Assembly: GCA_030532425.1 (NCBI GenBank)
Contig: JAUNLD010000002.1
Location: 1-34,527, forward strand
Direction of reading: 5' to 3'
Source: Lautropia sp.
Lineage (GTDB): Bacteria > Pseudomonadota > Gammaproteobacteria > Burkholderiales > Burkholderiaceae_E
DNA length: 34,527 nucleotides
In this document: one piece after another, positions 25,499 through 34,085 of the stretch
Layout: every line of letters starts with the position of its first letter
Position numbering within the stretch: the first letter of the stretch is position 1
Notes under the pieces: generated by a model
Database searches by the model: none
Told to the model about the DNA's origin: nothing
The model's input: the letters and a program-made list of their open reading frames with translations, nothing else
Position numbers and translations under genes: made by a program

Positions 25499-25541
25499 GA
25501 CCCTTGCCTGCCTTTTTGCGACCGTTTGTCGCCTGGCAGCC

Positions 25542-25592
25542 AAAAACGGCCAGAACGTTGTTTTCAGGCAACGTCATGGCCGTTTTTTTTTT
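25542..25592. terminator. Strong, probably bidirectional terminator
   Basis: Outer stem AAAAACGGCCA (25542-25552) with TGGCCGTTTTT (25577-25587), a 2x2 internal mismatch, inner stem ACGTTG/CAACGT (25555-25560, 25569-25574) and an 8-base loop. Ten T follow on the plus strand (25583-25592) and five T close the minus-strand side. On the minus strand it ends the glycosyltransferase transcript and insulates the sRNA promoter. No plus-strand gene that needs it was found. Confidence 0.88.
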
Positions 25593-25741
25593 GCCTGTGT
25601 TGCGGGGCAAACCTGCGTCGGGCGCCCTCGTCCCGGCTGGGGGCCTGGTCTCCTGTTGCCATGACCCCCACCCCTTGCCAATGGCGTGGCCCTGTCGAGC
25701 GGCTTGCGTGCCTGCTCTGGCCGCTGCGGGCCGCGGCCGAG

Positions 25742-26590
25742 TCAGCCCGATTTCAGCTGTTGCACCAGCTGGCGGACGATCTCGGCATCGACGCCGACAT
25801 CGAACTTGCGGGCAAAGAGCTTGTCCGACCGGGCAAGCCGCTCGCGGTCGGCCATCGTCAGCACGCGCGGATGCGAGGCGCCCTCGTCAAAGACCTCGTC
25901 GTGAAAGCTCTGCTGCCGCACCGAGTCGGCAAAGGGCGAGTTCATGATGAAACTCTGGATCATCACCTCGTCCGGCCGGTAGGTGCGTGCCATGGCCCGC
26001 CGCCAGGCGGGCAGCTGCGGCGATTCGATCATGTGCTGGCAGAAGGCCCGGTTGAGCACCAGATAGGGGCGGCTGCCCACGTAGCGGGCATCACCCAGCT
26101 CTTTGCGCCAGCGGTCGATACGCAGCCTGGGCAGGTTGATGCCCGTGCTGGAGAAGGGCGGCTCTATCCGGATGCGGTGGATGCGGGCGTAGGGATCGGC
26201 CCAGCGGCTGAGCGGATCGAAGTGGTCGATGAAATTGCAGTGCTCCTGGCCCCGGAAGGTGGCGATGATCTGCTCGATCGGGCGCAGCGGCAGATCCTGC
26301 CCGCTGAGGTTTATCAGCATCTTCCACGGCTCGGGCCGGGCCAGCAGCTGGGCCATGCCGTCCAGGCGGGCCTGCATCAGGCTCCACGAGGCCCAGCGCA
26401 TGTCGCGTGGCGGGGCGATGATGACGTTGGCGTGGCGTCGTGCCACGGCCTGCAGTGCAGGCGCGTCGCCGGACAGCGTCTTGCGGTCGGGCAGCACCAG
26501 ATAGAGGCAATCAGGGTGCTGGATGCAGTGGAGCAGCTGGGCCAGCTGCCCGGGCTGCTGGTGCGCGGTAATGAGGAAGGCCAGTGACAC
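25742..26590 (-). CDS. GT14-like (core-2/I-branching) beta-glycosyltransferase
   Basis: Encodes 282 residues from GTG 26590, preceded by GGTGAG at five bases. No signal peptide or membrane segment, so cytoplasmic. It opens MSLAFLITAHQQPGQLAQLLHCIQ, and contains APPRDMRWASWSLMQARLDGM and WKMLINLSGQDLPLRPIEQI, the hallmark blocks of the Core-2/I-branching family (PF02485), whose bacterial members add sugars to surface polysaccharides. Later blocks are YVGSRPYLVLNRAFCQHMIES and YRPDEVMIQSFIMNSPF with the acidic DE that likely includes the catalytic base. Length suits bacterial members. It is a single gene between ffh and a strong terminator, and acceptor and donor are unknown. Confidence 0.9.
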   Translation of the reverse strand: MSLAFLITAHQQPGQLAQLLHCIQHPDCLYLVLPDRKTLSGDAPALQAVARRHANVIIAPPRDMRWASWSLMQARLDGMAQLLARPEPWKMLINLSGQDLPLRPIEQIIATFRGQEHCNFIDHFDPLSRWADPYARIHRIRIEPPFSSTGINLPRLRIDRWRKELGDARYVGSRPYLVLNRAFCQHMIESPQLPAWRRAMARTYRPDEVMIQSFIMNSPFADSVRQQSFHDEVFDEGASHPRVLTMADRERLARSDKLFARKFDVGVDAEIVRQLVQQLKSG

Positions 26591-26598
26591 AACAACTC

Positions 26599-26684
26599 AC
26601 CATGAAGAAATGACGGAACGAATGTCTCATTAAACACGAAACCGTGCCATGAACTTGTTGGTAACCGCCCAGTGTCTTCATGGT
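26599..26684. repeat. 10-base inverted repeat between ffh and the glycosyltransferase gene
   Basis: ACCATGAAGA (26599-26608) and TCTTCATGGT (26675-26684) are perfect inverted copies 66 bases apart, spanning most of the ffh-glycosyltransferase gap. The proximal copy overlaps the ribosome site of the glycosyltransferase, so in RNA the pairing could hide it. Confidence 0.45.
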
Positions 26685-26700
26685 TTGCAGCTGGCCCTCC

Positions 26701-28089
26701 TCAGCCAGGGGGCAACCCGCCCATGCCTCCGCCGATGCCACCCCCGCCCATCATGCCTTTCATGGCGCGCATCATCTTGGCCAGACCGCCCTTCTGCATC
26801 TTCTTCATCACCGACTGCATCTGCGAAAACTGGTTGAGAAGCCGGTTGACCTCCTGCACGGGCACACCGGCACCGGCAGCGATGCGGCGCTTGCGGCTGG
26901 CCTTGATGAGTTCGGGCTTTTCGCGTTCGGCCTGGGTCATCGCGTGGATGATGCCCTGCATCCGTCGCATGTCGCGCTCGGCCTTGTCCATGTCGTCGGC
27001 AGTGGCCTTGCCCTGGATTTCGGCTGGCAGCTTGTCCATCAGCGAGCTGAGGCCGCCCATCTTCTTCATCTGGCCAATCTGCTGAAGGAAGTCGTTGAGG
27101 TCGAAGCGGGAGCCTTTCTTGAGCTTGTCGGCCAGCTGGGCGGCTGCCGCCTGGTCGACGTTGGCGTGCGCCTGCTCGACCAGTGCGACGATGTCGCCCA
27201 TGCCGAGGATGCGGTTGGCCATCCGGTCGGGATGAAAGACATCCAGTCCGGTGAGCTTTTCGCCCACGCCCACGAACTTGATGGGCTGGCCGGTGATGGC
27301 CTTGACCGACAGCGCCGCACCCCCGCGGGAATCGCCGTCGAGCTTGGTCAGCACCACGCCGGTGAGCGGCAGCGCCTCGGAAAACGCCCGGGCGGTGTTG
27401 ACGGCATCCTGGCCCTGCATCGCATCGACCACGAACAGCGTCTCGACGGGCCCGAGGCTGTCGTGCAGCAGGCGGATCTCGTCCATCATCGCCTGGTCGA
27501 TGCCCAGGCGGCCGGCCGTGTCGACGATCAGCACGTCGTGATAGTGGTTTCTGGCCCACTCGACGGCGGCGCGGGCGATGTCGGCCGGCTTCTGGTCGGG
27601 CTGCGAGGGGAAGAAATCGACGCCGGCCTGTGCAGCCACCGTCTTGAGCTGGTCGATGGCAGCCGGGCGATAGACGTCGCACGATACCGTCAGCACCTTT
27701 TTCTTGCGGTTTTCACGCAGCCATTTGGAAATCTTGCCGACGGTGGTGGTCTTGCCCGCCCCCTGCAGGCCTGCCATCAGGATGATGGCGGGCGGCTGGG
27801 TGGCCAGATTCAGCTCGGCGGTTTCGCCGCCGATCAGCTCGACCAGCGCGTCGTGGACGATGCCGACCAGCGCCTGGCCGGGGCTGAGCGATTGCAGCAC
27901 CTCCTGCCCCAGCGCCTTTTCCTTCACCTGGGCGATGAAATCGCGTACCACCGGCAGCGACACATCGGCTTCAAGCAGGGCGATGCGGATCTCGCGCAAC
28001 ATCTCCTGCGTGTTGGCTTCGGTCAGGCGGGCTTCTCCCCGCATGGTCTTGACGACACGGGCAAGGCGTTGGGAAAGACTGTCGAACAT
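26701..28089 (-). CDS. ffh: Signal recognition particle protein Ffh
   Basis: Encodes 462 residues from ATG 28089 (MFDSLSQRLARVVKTMRGEARLTE, canonical Ffh start); the frame upstream is a shadow. Ffh is the SRP54 GTPase that, with 4.5S RNA, targets inner-membrane proteins to FtsY and the translocon. N domain ~1-85; G domain with P-loop GLQGAGKTTT, DVYRPAA, DTAGR and TKLDGDSRGG; M domain from ~295 with the Met-rich, RNA-binding part (SRKRRIAAGAGVPVQEVNRLLNQFSQM) and a Gly/Met-rich end (MMGGGGIGGGMGGLPPG). All essential motifs are intact. It is divergent from ypjD, as in many proteobacteria. No 4.5S RNA gene was found in the window. Confidence 0.98.
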   Translation of the reverse strand: MFDSLSQRLARVVKTMRGEARLTEANTQEMLREIRIALLEADVSLPVVRDFIAQVKEKALGQEVLQSLSPGQALVGIVHDALVELIGGETAELNLATQPPAIILMAGLQGAGKTTTVGKISKWLRENRKKKVLTVSCDVYRPAAIDQLKTVAAQAGVDFFPSQPDQKPADIARAAVEWARNHYHDVLIVDTAGRLGIDQAMMDEIRLLHDSLGPVETLFVVDAMQGQDAVNTARAFSEALPLTGVVLTKLDGDSRGGAALSVKAITGQPIKFVGVGEKLTGLDVFHPDRMANRILGMGDIVALVEQAHANVDQAAAAQLADKLKKGSRFDLNDFLQQIGQMKKMGGLSSLMDKLPAEIQGKATADDMDKAERDMRRMQGIIHAMTQAEREKPELIKASRKRRIAAGAGVPVQEVNRLLNQFSQMQSVMKKMQKGGLAKMMRAMKGMMGGGGIGGGMGGLPPG

Positions 28090-28357
28090 GGCAGAAGTGA
28101 CCCGCAGGCGCTGGGTGGAATCGGTGTGAAGGGATGCTTGGTCCGGCAACATCACTGTTGCAGGGCAAGCGCTGGAGCTGCATGGAACAGGCACCGTGGC
28201 TGGGCGCACCGGGGCATCGGGGGCAGCAGGAGGTGGCCCGTGCCGTCCGGTGAGGTGCCATGGACGGTACGGGCCCTGGCACTGATGCCCCCGGTCTGGG
28301 GATGCGGCCGCCGCGAAGACGTGTTCAGAGTAGCCCTGGGCAGAGTAAACTGCGACG

Positions 28358-29245
28358 GTGAGCATTGTACTAACACTCGTTTTGTTGTCGGTCGGGCTGT
28401 ATGCCCTGGCGCTGGTGCGTGGTCTGCGGCGCGACGCCCGGCAGGGCGGCGGGCACGCTGCCGCACCGGCCCCCGTGTCTGCCGCGCCTGCCGACGGTGC
28501 CGTTTCCGTGCGCCCCGATCCCGTGCTGGGGGCGGCGCTGGTCACACATGCCCTGACGCTGTTGTGGCCGATGTCGGACGATGTCTTTCACTTCGGCTTT
28601 GCCTATCTGCTGTCGGCCACGGTGTGGATCGGGCTGTTCCTGGTCTGGGTGGAAAGCCGCCGGGTGACGATGGGCCGGCTGCCGCTGCTGCTGGCGCCCC
28701 TGGCGATGCTGCTGGTGACGCTGCCGCAGTTCTTCCCGGGCGCGGCCTTCCGGCTCGATCAGCAGGCGCCGCTGTTCGTGCCGCACCTGGTGGTGGGTAC
28801 CCTGGCCTATGGCATGGTCTTCATGGCCGCGTTGCAGGCACTGCTGATGGCGGCGGCCGAACACCGGCTGCACCCTCGCCGGCAAGACCGCGCTGGTGTA
28901 TTGACGACACTGCTGGCGCGCGGTCATCAGGCCTTGCCGCCGTTGATGGTGCTGGAGCGCATCCTGTTCCAGGTCATCCGCGTAGCATTCGTGCTGCTCC
29001 TGCTCACCACCGTCAGCGGTGCCGTCTTCGGCGAGGAAATCTTCGGCCGGGCGTTGCCGCTGAATCACAAGACGGTGTTTTCGCTGGTGGCAACAGTATT
29101 CTTTGGTCTGTTGCTGCTGGGCCGTCGTCTGTGGGGATGGCGGGGGCGGCTTGCCATCCGGCTGACGCTGGGAGGCTTCATCCTGTTGCTGCTGTCTTAT
29201 GTCGGCAGCCGCTTCGTCCTGGAAGTGATCCTGCAGCGCATCTGA
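28358..29245 (+). CDS. ypjD: YpjD/CcsA-like inner membrane protein
   Basis: Encodes 295 residues from GTG 28358. It has about eight hydrophobic helices. Blocks typical of the cytochrome c assembly (CcsA/YpjD, PF01578) family are present: HFGFAYLLSATVWIGLFLVWVESRR, LFVPHLVVGTLAYGMVFMAALQALLMA, LPPLMVLERILFQVIRVAFVLL, and LNHKTVFSLVATVFFGLLLLGRRLWGWRGRLAIRLTLGGF. The tryptophan-rich haem loop of true CcsA/CcmC is not obvious, so I favour the YpjD branch (function not established). A -10-like TAAACT with TTCAGA upstream sits just before the start. First gene of the ypjD-PP0621-pilS-pilR-ampD run, divergent from ffh. Confidence 0.92.
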   Translation: MSIVLTLVLLSVGLYALALVRGLRRDARQGGGHAAAPAPVSAAPADGAVSVRPDPVLGAALVTHALTLLWPMSDDVFHFGFAYLLSATVWIGLFLVWVESRRVTMGRLPLLLAPLAMLLVTLPQFFPGAAFRLDQQAPLFVPHLVVGTLAYGMVFMAALQALLMAAAEHRLHPRRQDRAGVLTTLLARGHQALPPLMVLERILFQVIRVAFVLLLLTTVSGAVFGEEIFGRALPLNHKTVFSLVATVFFGLLLLGRRLWGWRGRLAIRLTLGGFILLLLSYVGSRFVLEVILQRI

Positions 29246-29298
29246 AACCCAGACCTGCCGGCCCGCCCGGATGAGGCCGGCGCCGAAGCGGGGGGTCC

Positions 29299-29586
29299 GT
29301 GGGAAAACTCTTGTTGTGGATCATCGTGGGCATGCTCGTCATGCTGCTGGTGCGCATGCTGGGCGCCTCGGCCCGGGCGTGCCGTCAGGGCGGACAGGGG
29401 CGAAGAGGGGGCCAGGACGCGGCGCCGGGCACGTCTGCGCCCACACAGGACGTGATCCTGGCCTGCCACGTCTGTGGCGTGCATCTGCCTGCCTCTGAAG
29501 CCATGTTTGCCCATGGTCGCGTCTACTGCTGCGAAGAACACCGCCAGCAGGACCGTGGTGCCCTTGAGCACAAGACATTGCGCTGA
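29299..29586 (+). CDS. PP0621-family small membrane-anchored zinc-ribbon protein
   Basis: Encodes 95 residues from GTG 29299 after a G-rich ribosome site. One N-terminal membrane helix (KLLLWIIVGMLVMLLVRMLG, residues 3-22), a Gly/Arg/Gln linker, then a small metal-binding knuckle: Cys56-x2-Cys59, and Cys77-Cys78-x2-His81 in HGRVYCCEEHR. This matches the PP0621 family that precedes pilS in many beta- and gammaproteobacteria. Its stop overlaps the pilS start (TGATG), so the two are translationally coupled. Function is unknown; a role near the PilS sensor in the membrane is inference from synteny. Confidence 0.9.
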   Translation: MGKLLLWIIVGMLVMLLVRMLGASARACRQGGQGRRGGQDAAPGTSAPTQDVILACHVCGVHLPASEAMFAHGRVYCCEEHRQQDRGALEHKTLR

Positions 29587-31358
29587 TGGGCATGGCCGGC
29601 AAGCTCGACCGGCTGGCCCAGTCTGCCGGCGGCACCGAAGCCGCCCTGCAGCAGGCCGCCACCTACTGGACCTCGTTGCGCTATCTGGCTGACGGGCGTC
29701 TGGTCATCTCGTTGCTGCTGCTGATCTACGTGCCGGTGCTGGGCCCGGACACGAGCGTGTCGCTGCCGTATCTGCGCAAGCTGTTCGTCCTGCTGACGAT
29801 CTTCTATTTCTGCTGCGCGGTGCTGTATTCGGTGGCGGTACGCAAGATCCGGCGCGGTTTCTCGTGGCAGCTGTTTTCTCAGGTCACGCTGGATGTGGTG
29901 GTCATCGGCATGATCGTCTATGCCAGCAACGGCCGCAGTGGCCTGGGCGCGCTGATGATTACGCCGGTGGCAGGGGTGGCCATCCTGTCGGCCCAGCGGG
30001 CCGCGCTGGGGGTGGCAGCGGCGGCGTCGATGATGTTGCTGGGCGAGACGGCGCTGCGCATCCTGCAGCGCCACGAGAGCCTGGGCAACAGTACCATCGG
30101 CAACGAGCTGATGATTGCGGCCTTCATCAGCGCGACCCTGTTCTTCATGGCGCTGGTGGTCAACCGGCTGGCACGCCGGCTGGCGATGCAGGAGCGGCTG
30201 GCCCTCCGCCGGGCCGAAGACCTGCGCAACCAGCGGGCCATCAATGCGCTGATCGTGGCCGAACTGGATCAGGGCGTGATCGTCTTCGATCCGCGTGGGG
30301 GGCCACGCGACATGAATCCCAAGGCGCGGCGGATGCTCAACCTGCCGATGGGCGCACCGGTATCGGCCGCCGACCCGAAGGCGCTGGCCTGCCTGCGCAG
30401 CATTCTGGGCGCACCGGGCAGCGTGGTGGATTTGCAGATCAATGGGCCCCAGGGGCCGAGCCGCATCCGTGCCCGTGTGCTGACGGGGGGGCATTCGCGC
30501 AGCCGTGATGAGGATTTTGGTGAAAGCCCGTATTACCCCGATGCCGACAACGGTCGTGGCGGCCGGGCGCTGCTCGACCGTGTCGTGCTGCTGGAGGACA
30601 TGCGCCGCATCGAGGATCAGGCCCAGCAGCTGAAGCTGGCCTCGATGGGGCGGCTGTCGGCTTCGATCGCGCACGAGATCCGCAATCCGCTGGGCGCCAT
30701 CCGTCATGCGGGCAACCTGCTGGGCGAGCAGCTTGAAGACAGCCGCTTGCGCCGGCTGACGACGATCATCGAGAACAGCACGCTGCGCATCGACCGCATC
30801 GTCGAGGACGTGCTGTCGCTGGCGCGCCGGGTGGCCACGCGCGAGAACCTGAGGCTGGACGAATTCCTGGCGCAGTTCATCCCCGAATTTCTCAGCCAGG
30901 CTGACGGGGTGCCGCAGACACGGATCGGTGTGCAGATCGAGGCGGCACCGGCGCTGTCCTTCGACCCCAATCATTTGCGCCAGGTGATGGTGAACCTGCT
31001 GGGCAATGCGTTGCGCTATGCCAGCGAGGACGAAGCCAGCGTGCTGGTGCTGTGGACGGCGGGCAGCGATGGGCAACCGCAGCTATGGGTGCTGGACGAC
31101 GGCCCGGGTGTGCCGGAGGAACAGCGTCAGCATCTGTTTGAACCTTTTTTCACAACCGAAGCCCGGGGCACCGGCCTGGGGCTGCACATGACGCAGGCGC
31201 TGTGCAGCGCCAATGGGGCCAGCATCCGTTACGAAGTGGGCAGCCGTCTGCCGAACGGTGTGGCGCATCGCTATTGTGCGGGTTTCGTGATCCTGCCAAT
31301 GCAGGGAGGGCTGGGCGACGAGCCGGCTCCTGCCGCCTTGGCCCGACCTCTGGAATGA
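29586..31358 (+). CDS. pilS: PilS-type sensor histidine kinase
   Basis: Encodes 590 residues from ATG 29586. Six hydrophobic helices lie within ~30-205, the PilS layout without a large periplasmic domain. A cytoplasmic PAS-like domain follows (~220-345; IVAELDQGVIVFDPRG, MNPKARRMLNLP). HisKA H-box SIAHEIRNPLGAIRHA has His363; then N-box NLLGNALRYA, G1 DDGPGVP, F-box LFEPFFTTEARGTGLGLHM. All ATPase motifs are intact. In Pseudomonas, PilS phosphorylates PilR to drive sigma-54 transcription of pilin and senses pilin levels in the membrane. The pilin gene itself is outside the window. pilR starts four bases after its stop. Confidence 0.94.
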   Translation: MGMAGKLDRLAQSAGGTEAALQQAATYWTSLRYLADGRLVISLLLLIYVPVLGPDTSVSLPYLRKLFVLLTIFYFCCAVLYSVAVRKIRRGFSWQLFSQVTLDVVVIGMIVYASNGRSGLGALMITPVAGVAILSAQRAALGVAAAASMMLLGETALRILQRHESLGNSTIGNELMIAAFISATLFFMALVVNRLARRLAMQERLALRRAEDLRNQRAINALIVAELDQGVIVFDPRGGPRDMNPKARRMLNLPMGAPVSAADPKALACLRSILGAPGSVVDLQINGPQGPSRIRARVLTGGHSRSRDEDFGESPYYPDADNGRGGRALLDRVVLLEDMRRIEDQAQQLKLASMGRLSASIAHEIRNPLGAIRHAGNLLGEQLEDSRLRRLTTIIENSTLRIDRIVEDVLSLARRVATRENLRLDEFLAQFIPEFLSQADGVPQTRIGVQIEAAPALSFDPNHLRQVMVNLLGNALRYASEDEASVLVLWTAGSDGQPQLWVLDDGPGVPEEQRQHLFEPFFTTEARGTGLGLHMTQALCSANGASIRYEVGSRLPNGVAHRYCAGFVILPMQGGLGDEPAPAALARPLE

Positions 31359-31362
31359 CGAG

Positions 31363-32892
31363 ATGAATGGTGGCAGTGCAATGAAGGGTGGCGTGGCACA
31401 TGAGGCACGCCGGGAGCGCGTGCTGGTGGTGGATGACGAGGAAAGCCTGCGCGAGCTGCTGGAGCTGACGCTGGAGGGCATGGGCCTGCAGGTGGACGTG
31501 GCCGCTGATCTGGCAGAGGCACGTGGCCTGCTGGGCCAGCACCGGTATTCGCTGTGCCTGACTGACATGCGCCTGCCCGACGGCAACGGGCTGGATCTGG
31601 TGCAACAGATCAGCGCACAGGGAGTTGATGTCCCTGTGGCGGTGATTACGGCCTATGGCAGTGCCGAGAATGCGGTGGCGGCTCTGAAGGCAGGCGCCTT
31701 TGATTATCTGACCAAGCCGGTGGGGCTGGATGCGTTGCGCACCCTGGTGCGCTCGGCCCTGCGTGTGCCGGAGGCGCCGGCCACGCTGAAGGTGCCGGCA
31801 CCGGCAACACGCAGTCCGGGGGCGGCGGCGCGCAAGCACAGTGGTCTGCTGGGCGAGTCGCCGGCGATCGAGGCCGTGCGCGTGGCCATTGGCCGGATGG
31901 CGCGCAGCATGGCACCGGTGGCGGTCACGGGCGAATCCGGTTCGGGCAAGGAGCTGGCGGCGCGTCTGATCCACCAGATGAGTGGTCGGGCCGAAGGGCC
32001 GTTCATCGCCGTCAACTGCGGGGCCATCCCCGAAAACCTGATGGAGTCGGAATTCTTCGGCTATCGCAAGGGCGCATTCACCGGGGCCGACAGTGACCGC
32101 ATCGGCTTCTTCATGGCGGCCAACGGTGGCACGCTGTTTCTGGATGAAGTGGCCGATCTGCCGCTGCCGATGCAGGTGAAGCTGCTGCGTGCCATCCAGG
32201 AGAAGCGTATCCGCAAGGTGGGCGCCGTGACCGAGGAACCGGTGGATGTGCGCATCGTCAGCGCCACCCACCAGAATCTGGCCAACTGCGTGAGCAGCGG
32301 GCGCTTCCGGCAAGACCTTTTCTATCGCCTCAACGTGATCGAGCTGCGCATGCCGGCCTTGCGTGAGCGCAGTGAGGATGTGGGGGTGCTGGCCGAGGCG
32401 ATCCTGACGCGCCTGGCTGCGCGCGCCGGTATCGAGGGGCAGCCGCAGCTTTCCAGCATGGCGTTGCGCTATCTCCAGAGTTATCCTTTTCCGGGCAACG
32501 TGCGCGAGCTGGAAAACATTCTGGAGCGCGCGCTGGCGTTCTCGGATGGGCGTGTCATCAATGTCGAGGATCTGGGGCTGCGGCCGATGGTGACCGAGGC
32601 CCAGGAGCGCGAGCCGGCCCGGCCCGAGCCGCTGGCTTCGGGGATGGCGGGCGAGGTTTTCGGGGTGGAAGGGGCGCCGGTGACCGAGGGCGTCGCAGAC
32701 GATGCGGCGGGCCGTGGCTGGCAGATGGTTGATGGAGTGCCCAGCTCGCTGCCCGATTATCTTGACCAGGTGGAACGTGATGCGATCCTGCTGGCACTGG
32801 AGCGCACGGGGCAGAACCGCACGGCTGCGGCGCGATTGCTGGGGATCACCTTCCGTGCCCTGCGTTACCGTCTGCAGCGGCTGGGGATATGA
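31363..32892 (+). CDS. pilR: PilR-type sigma-54-dependent response regulator
   Basis: Encodes 509 residues from ATG 31363. Receiver domain ~17-135: DDEE, phospho-acceptor Asp68 (CLTDMRLPDGNG), Lys in YLTKPVGL. AAA+ domain ~160-400 with Walker A GESGSGKE, the sigma-54-contacting GAFTGA loop, Walker B TLFLDEVADL, and arginine-finger region FRQDLFYRLNVIELRMPALRER. A ~70-residue acidic/Ala linker precedes a Fis-type HTH (ERTGQNRTAAARLLGITFRALRYRLQRLGI). Complete NtrC-family activator; next to pilS it should control type IV pilus genes. Its stop overlaps the ampD start (ATGA). Confidence 0.95.
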   Translation: MNGGSAMKGGVAHEARRERVLVVDDEESLRELLELTLEGMGLQVDVAADLAEARGLLGQHRYSLCLTDMRLPDGNGLDLVQQISAQGVDVPVAVITAYGSAENAVAALKAGAFDYLTKPVGLDALRTLVRSALRVPEAPATLKVPAPATRSPGAAARKHSGLLGESPAIEAVRVAIGRMARSMAPVAVTGESGSGKELAARLIHQMSGRAEGPFIAVNCGAIPENLMESEFFGYRKGAFTGADSDRIGFFMAANGGTLFLDEVADLPLPMQVKLLRAIQEKRIRKVGAVTEEPVDVRIVSATHQNLANCVSSGRFRQDLFYRLNVIELRMPALRERSEDVGVLAEAILTRLAARAGIEGQPQLSSMALRYLQSYPFPGNVRELENILERALAFSDGRVINVEDLGLRPMVTEAQEREPARPEPLASGMAGEVFGVEGAPVTEGVADDAAGRGWQMVDGVPSSLPDYLDQVERDAILLALERTGQNRTAAARLLGITFRALRYRLQRLGI

Positions 32893-33617
32893 TCGCGCAG
32901 CGGCTCCGCGTTCAGGCTTGTGTCCAGCATGCGGGGAAGCAGCAGGCAGGGAAGGCACGGGCAGTGAACAGGCGGAGCTTGATGAACAGGGATGATGGTG
33001 TTGATGCGCGTGCCGATGCGCGCTGCGGGGGGACGCAGGCTTCGGACGCCGGCTTGCAGAAGGTGGCGCCGGTGTCGTGGTTGCCCCGCATGCAGGTGGT
33101 GCCCAGCCCCAATGCCGATGAGCGGCCGGCGGACATCGCCATCGACACGGTGATCCTGCATTACATCAGTCTGCCACCCGAACATTTCCGCGGCGAAGCG
33201 GTGCAGGCGCTGTTCACCAACACGATCGACGGCAGCGCGCACCCGTATTTTGAGCGTCTGGTGGGGCTGAAGGTGTCGGCGCATTTCTTTTTGCGACGGC
33301 ATGGGCAGTTGCTGCAATTTGTTCACCCCGATCGGCGCGCCTGGCATGCGGGCGTTTCGCGTCTGCTGGATCGCGAGCGCTGCAATGATTTCTCGATTGG
33401 CATCGAGCTGGAGGGCAGCAGCCGGCGCCCCTTCACCGAGCGTCAGTATCAGCGTCTGCTGGCCTTGCTGGAAAGCCTGTTTGAGCGTTATCCGGTGCGT
33501 TACATTGCCGGGCACAGCGATGTCGCACCCGGGCGCAAGGAAGATCCCGGTCCGTTTTTCGAGTGGCAACGGCTGCAACCCCTGCTGGACCGTTTCGGGG
33601 TGATCCGGCCGTTCTGA
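32889..33617 (+). CDS. ampD: 1,6-anhydro-N-acetylmuramyl-L-alanine amidase AmpD
   Basis: Encodes 242 residues from ATG 32889, which overlaps the pilR stop (ATGA); ATG 32982 would remove 31 poorly conserved residues and is possible, since E. coli AmpD has 183. Cytoplasmic zinc amidase (Amidase_2) that removes the stem peptide from anhydro-muropeptides during cell-wall recycling. Zinc ligands are His91 (VILHYISLPP), His209 and Asp219 (GHSDVAPGRKEDPGP); also VSAHFFLRRHG, RAWHAGVS and RCNDFSIGIELEG are textbook AmpD. It would consume products of enzymes like the lytic transglycosylase at 18.5 kb. In enterics its loss derepresses ampC; no ampR/ampC is seen here. Confidence 0.97.
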   Translation: MIAQRLRVQACVQHAGKQQAGKARAVNRRSLMNRDDGVDARADARCGGTQASDAGLQKVAPVSWLPRMQVVPSPNADERPADIAIDTVILHYISLPPEHFRGEAVQALFTNTIDGSAHPYFERLVGLKVSAHFFLRRHGQLLQFVHPDRRAWHAGVSRLLDRERCNDFSIGIELEGSSRRPFTERQYQRLLALLESLFERYPVRYIAGHSDVAPGRKEDPGPFFEWQRLQPLLDRFGVIRPF

Positions 33618-33679
33618 TGGTGTTTTGCGCGTCTGAAGCTGAAAATCGCCTGCTTTCCGGTAAAAAAGGGGCGCTTTGA

Positions 33680-33709
33680 TTGCAACAGGCTTTATGCTCA
33701 CGTTATGAT
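33680..33709 (+). promoter_or_regulatory. Sigma-70-like promoter upstream of the histone-like gene
   Basis: TTGCAA (33680-33685), 18-base spacer, TATGAT (33704-33709; 5/6 to consensus). Predicted start near 33716. It is the best promoter in the gap after ampD. Confidence 0.5.
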
Positions 33710-34029
33710 CGGGCCGGTGCAGGATGTTGCGTGCTTTTGTGCGTGTTCGTGCGGGGGTGTGGCCCGCTGGCGCAGGGGCATGGGGGCCGTCGTTGCATGG
33801 GCAGGTTCGTGACGGGTGTCGTGAGCGCTTTCCAGCCGACATGCCATTTTGATGCAGTTCCCTGTGCGTGGACAGGATTGTCGATGTCTTGTGTTCGTTT
33901 CAATCGATGGTGAACGCCGCGAAAGGGTCTCGTTGTCATGACGCCCTGCGTTGGGCAGGTGTGCGGGGCGGCAGGGCAGGCGGATGTTTCGGGGCATGTG
34001 GCCCGGTCGACATGAAGCATTTTTATCGG

Positions 34030-34085
34030 ACAGACAGAAGGTTTGGATTGCTGCCCGCGGGCAACAGGACATGCCTTTTGTCTGT
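34030..34085 (+). other. Long stem-loop in the presumed leader of the histone-like gene
   Basis: ACAGACAGAAGG (34030-34041) pairs along 12 positions with CCTTTTGTCTGT (34074-34085), one pair being G-U in RNA. Between the arms lies a second hairpin around the palindrome TGCCCGCGGGCA. No T-run follows, so it is not a terminator. It is 238 bases before the ATG. Confidence 0.5.

Noticed and set aside
25320-25610. 96-residue minus-strand frame containing SSTSSFGGLARTFIRAGFF
   Set aside because: It reads straight through a Rho-independent terminator and a promoter -10; the ARTFIRAGFF part is just the translated terminator.
26640-26660. Possible sigma-54 promoter (TGGCACG) on the minus strand upstream of the glycosyltransferase
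   Set aside because: The -24-like TGGCACG is present but no TTGC follows at the required spacing.
33660-33680. Terminator after ampD around the A6 run
   Set aside because: No inverted repeat adjoins the A/T run on either strand.
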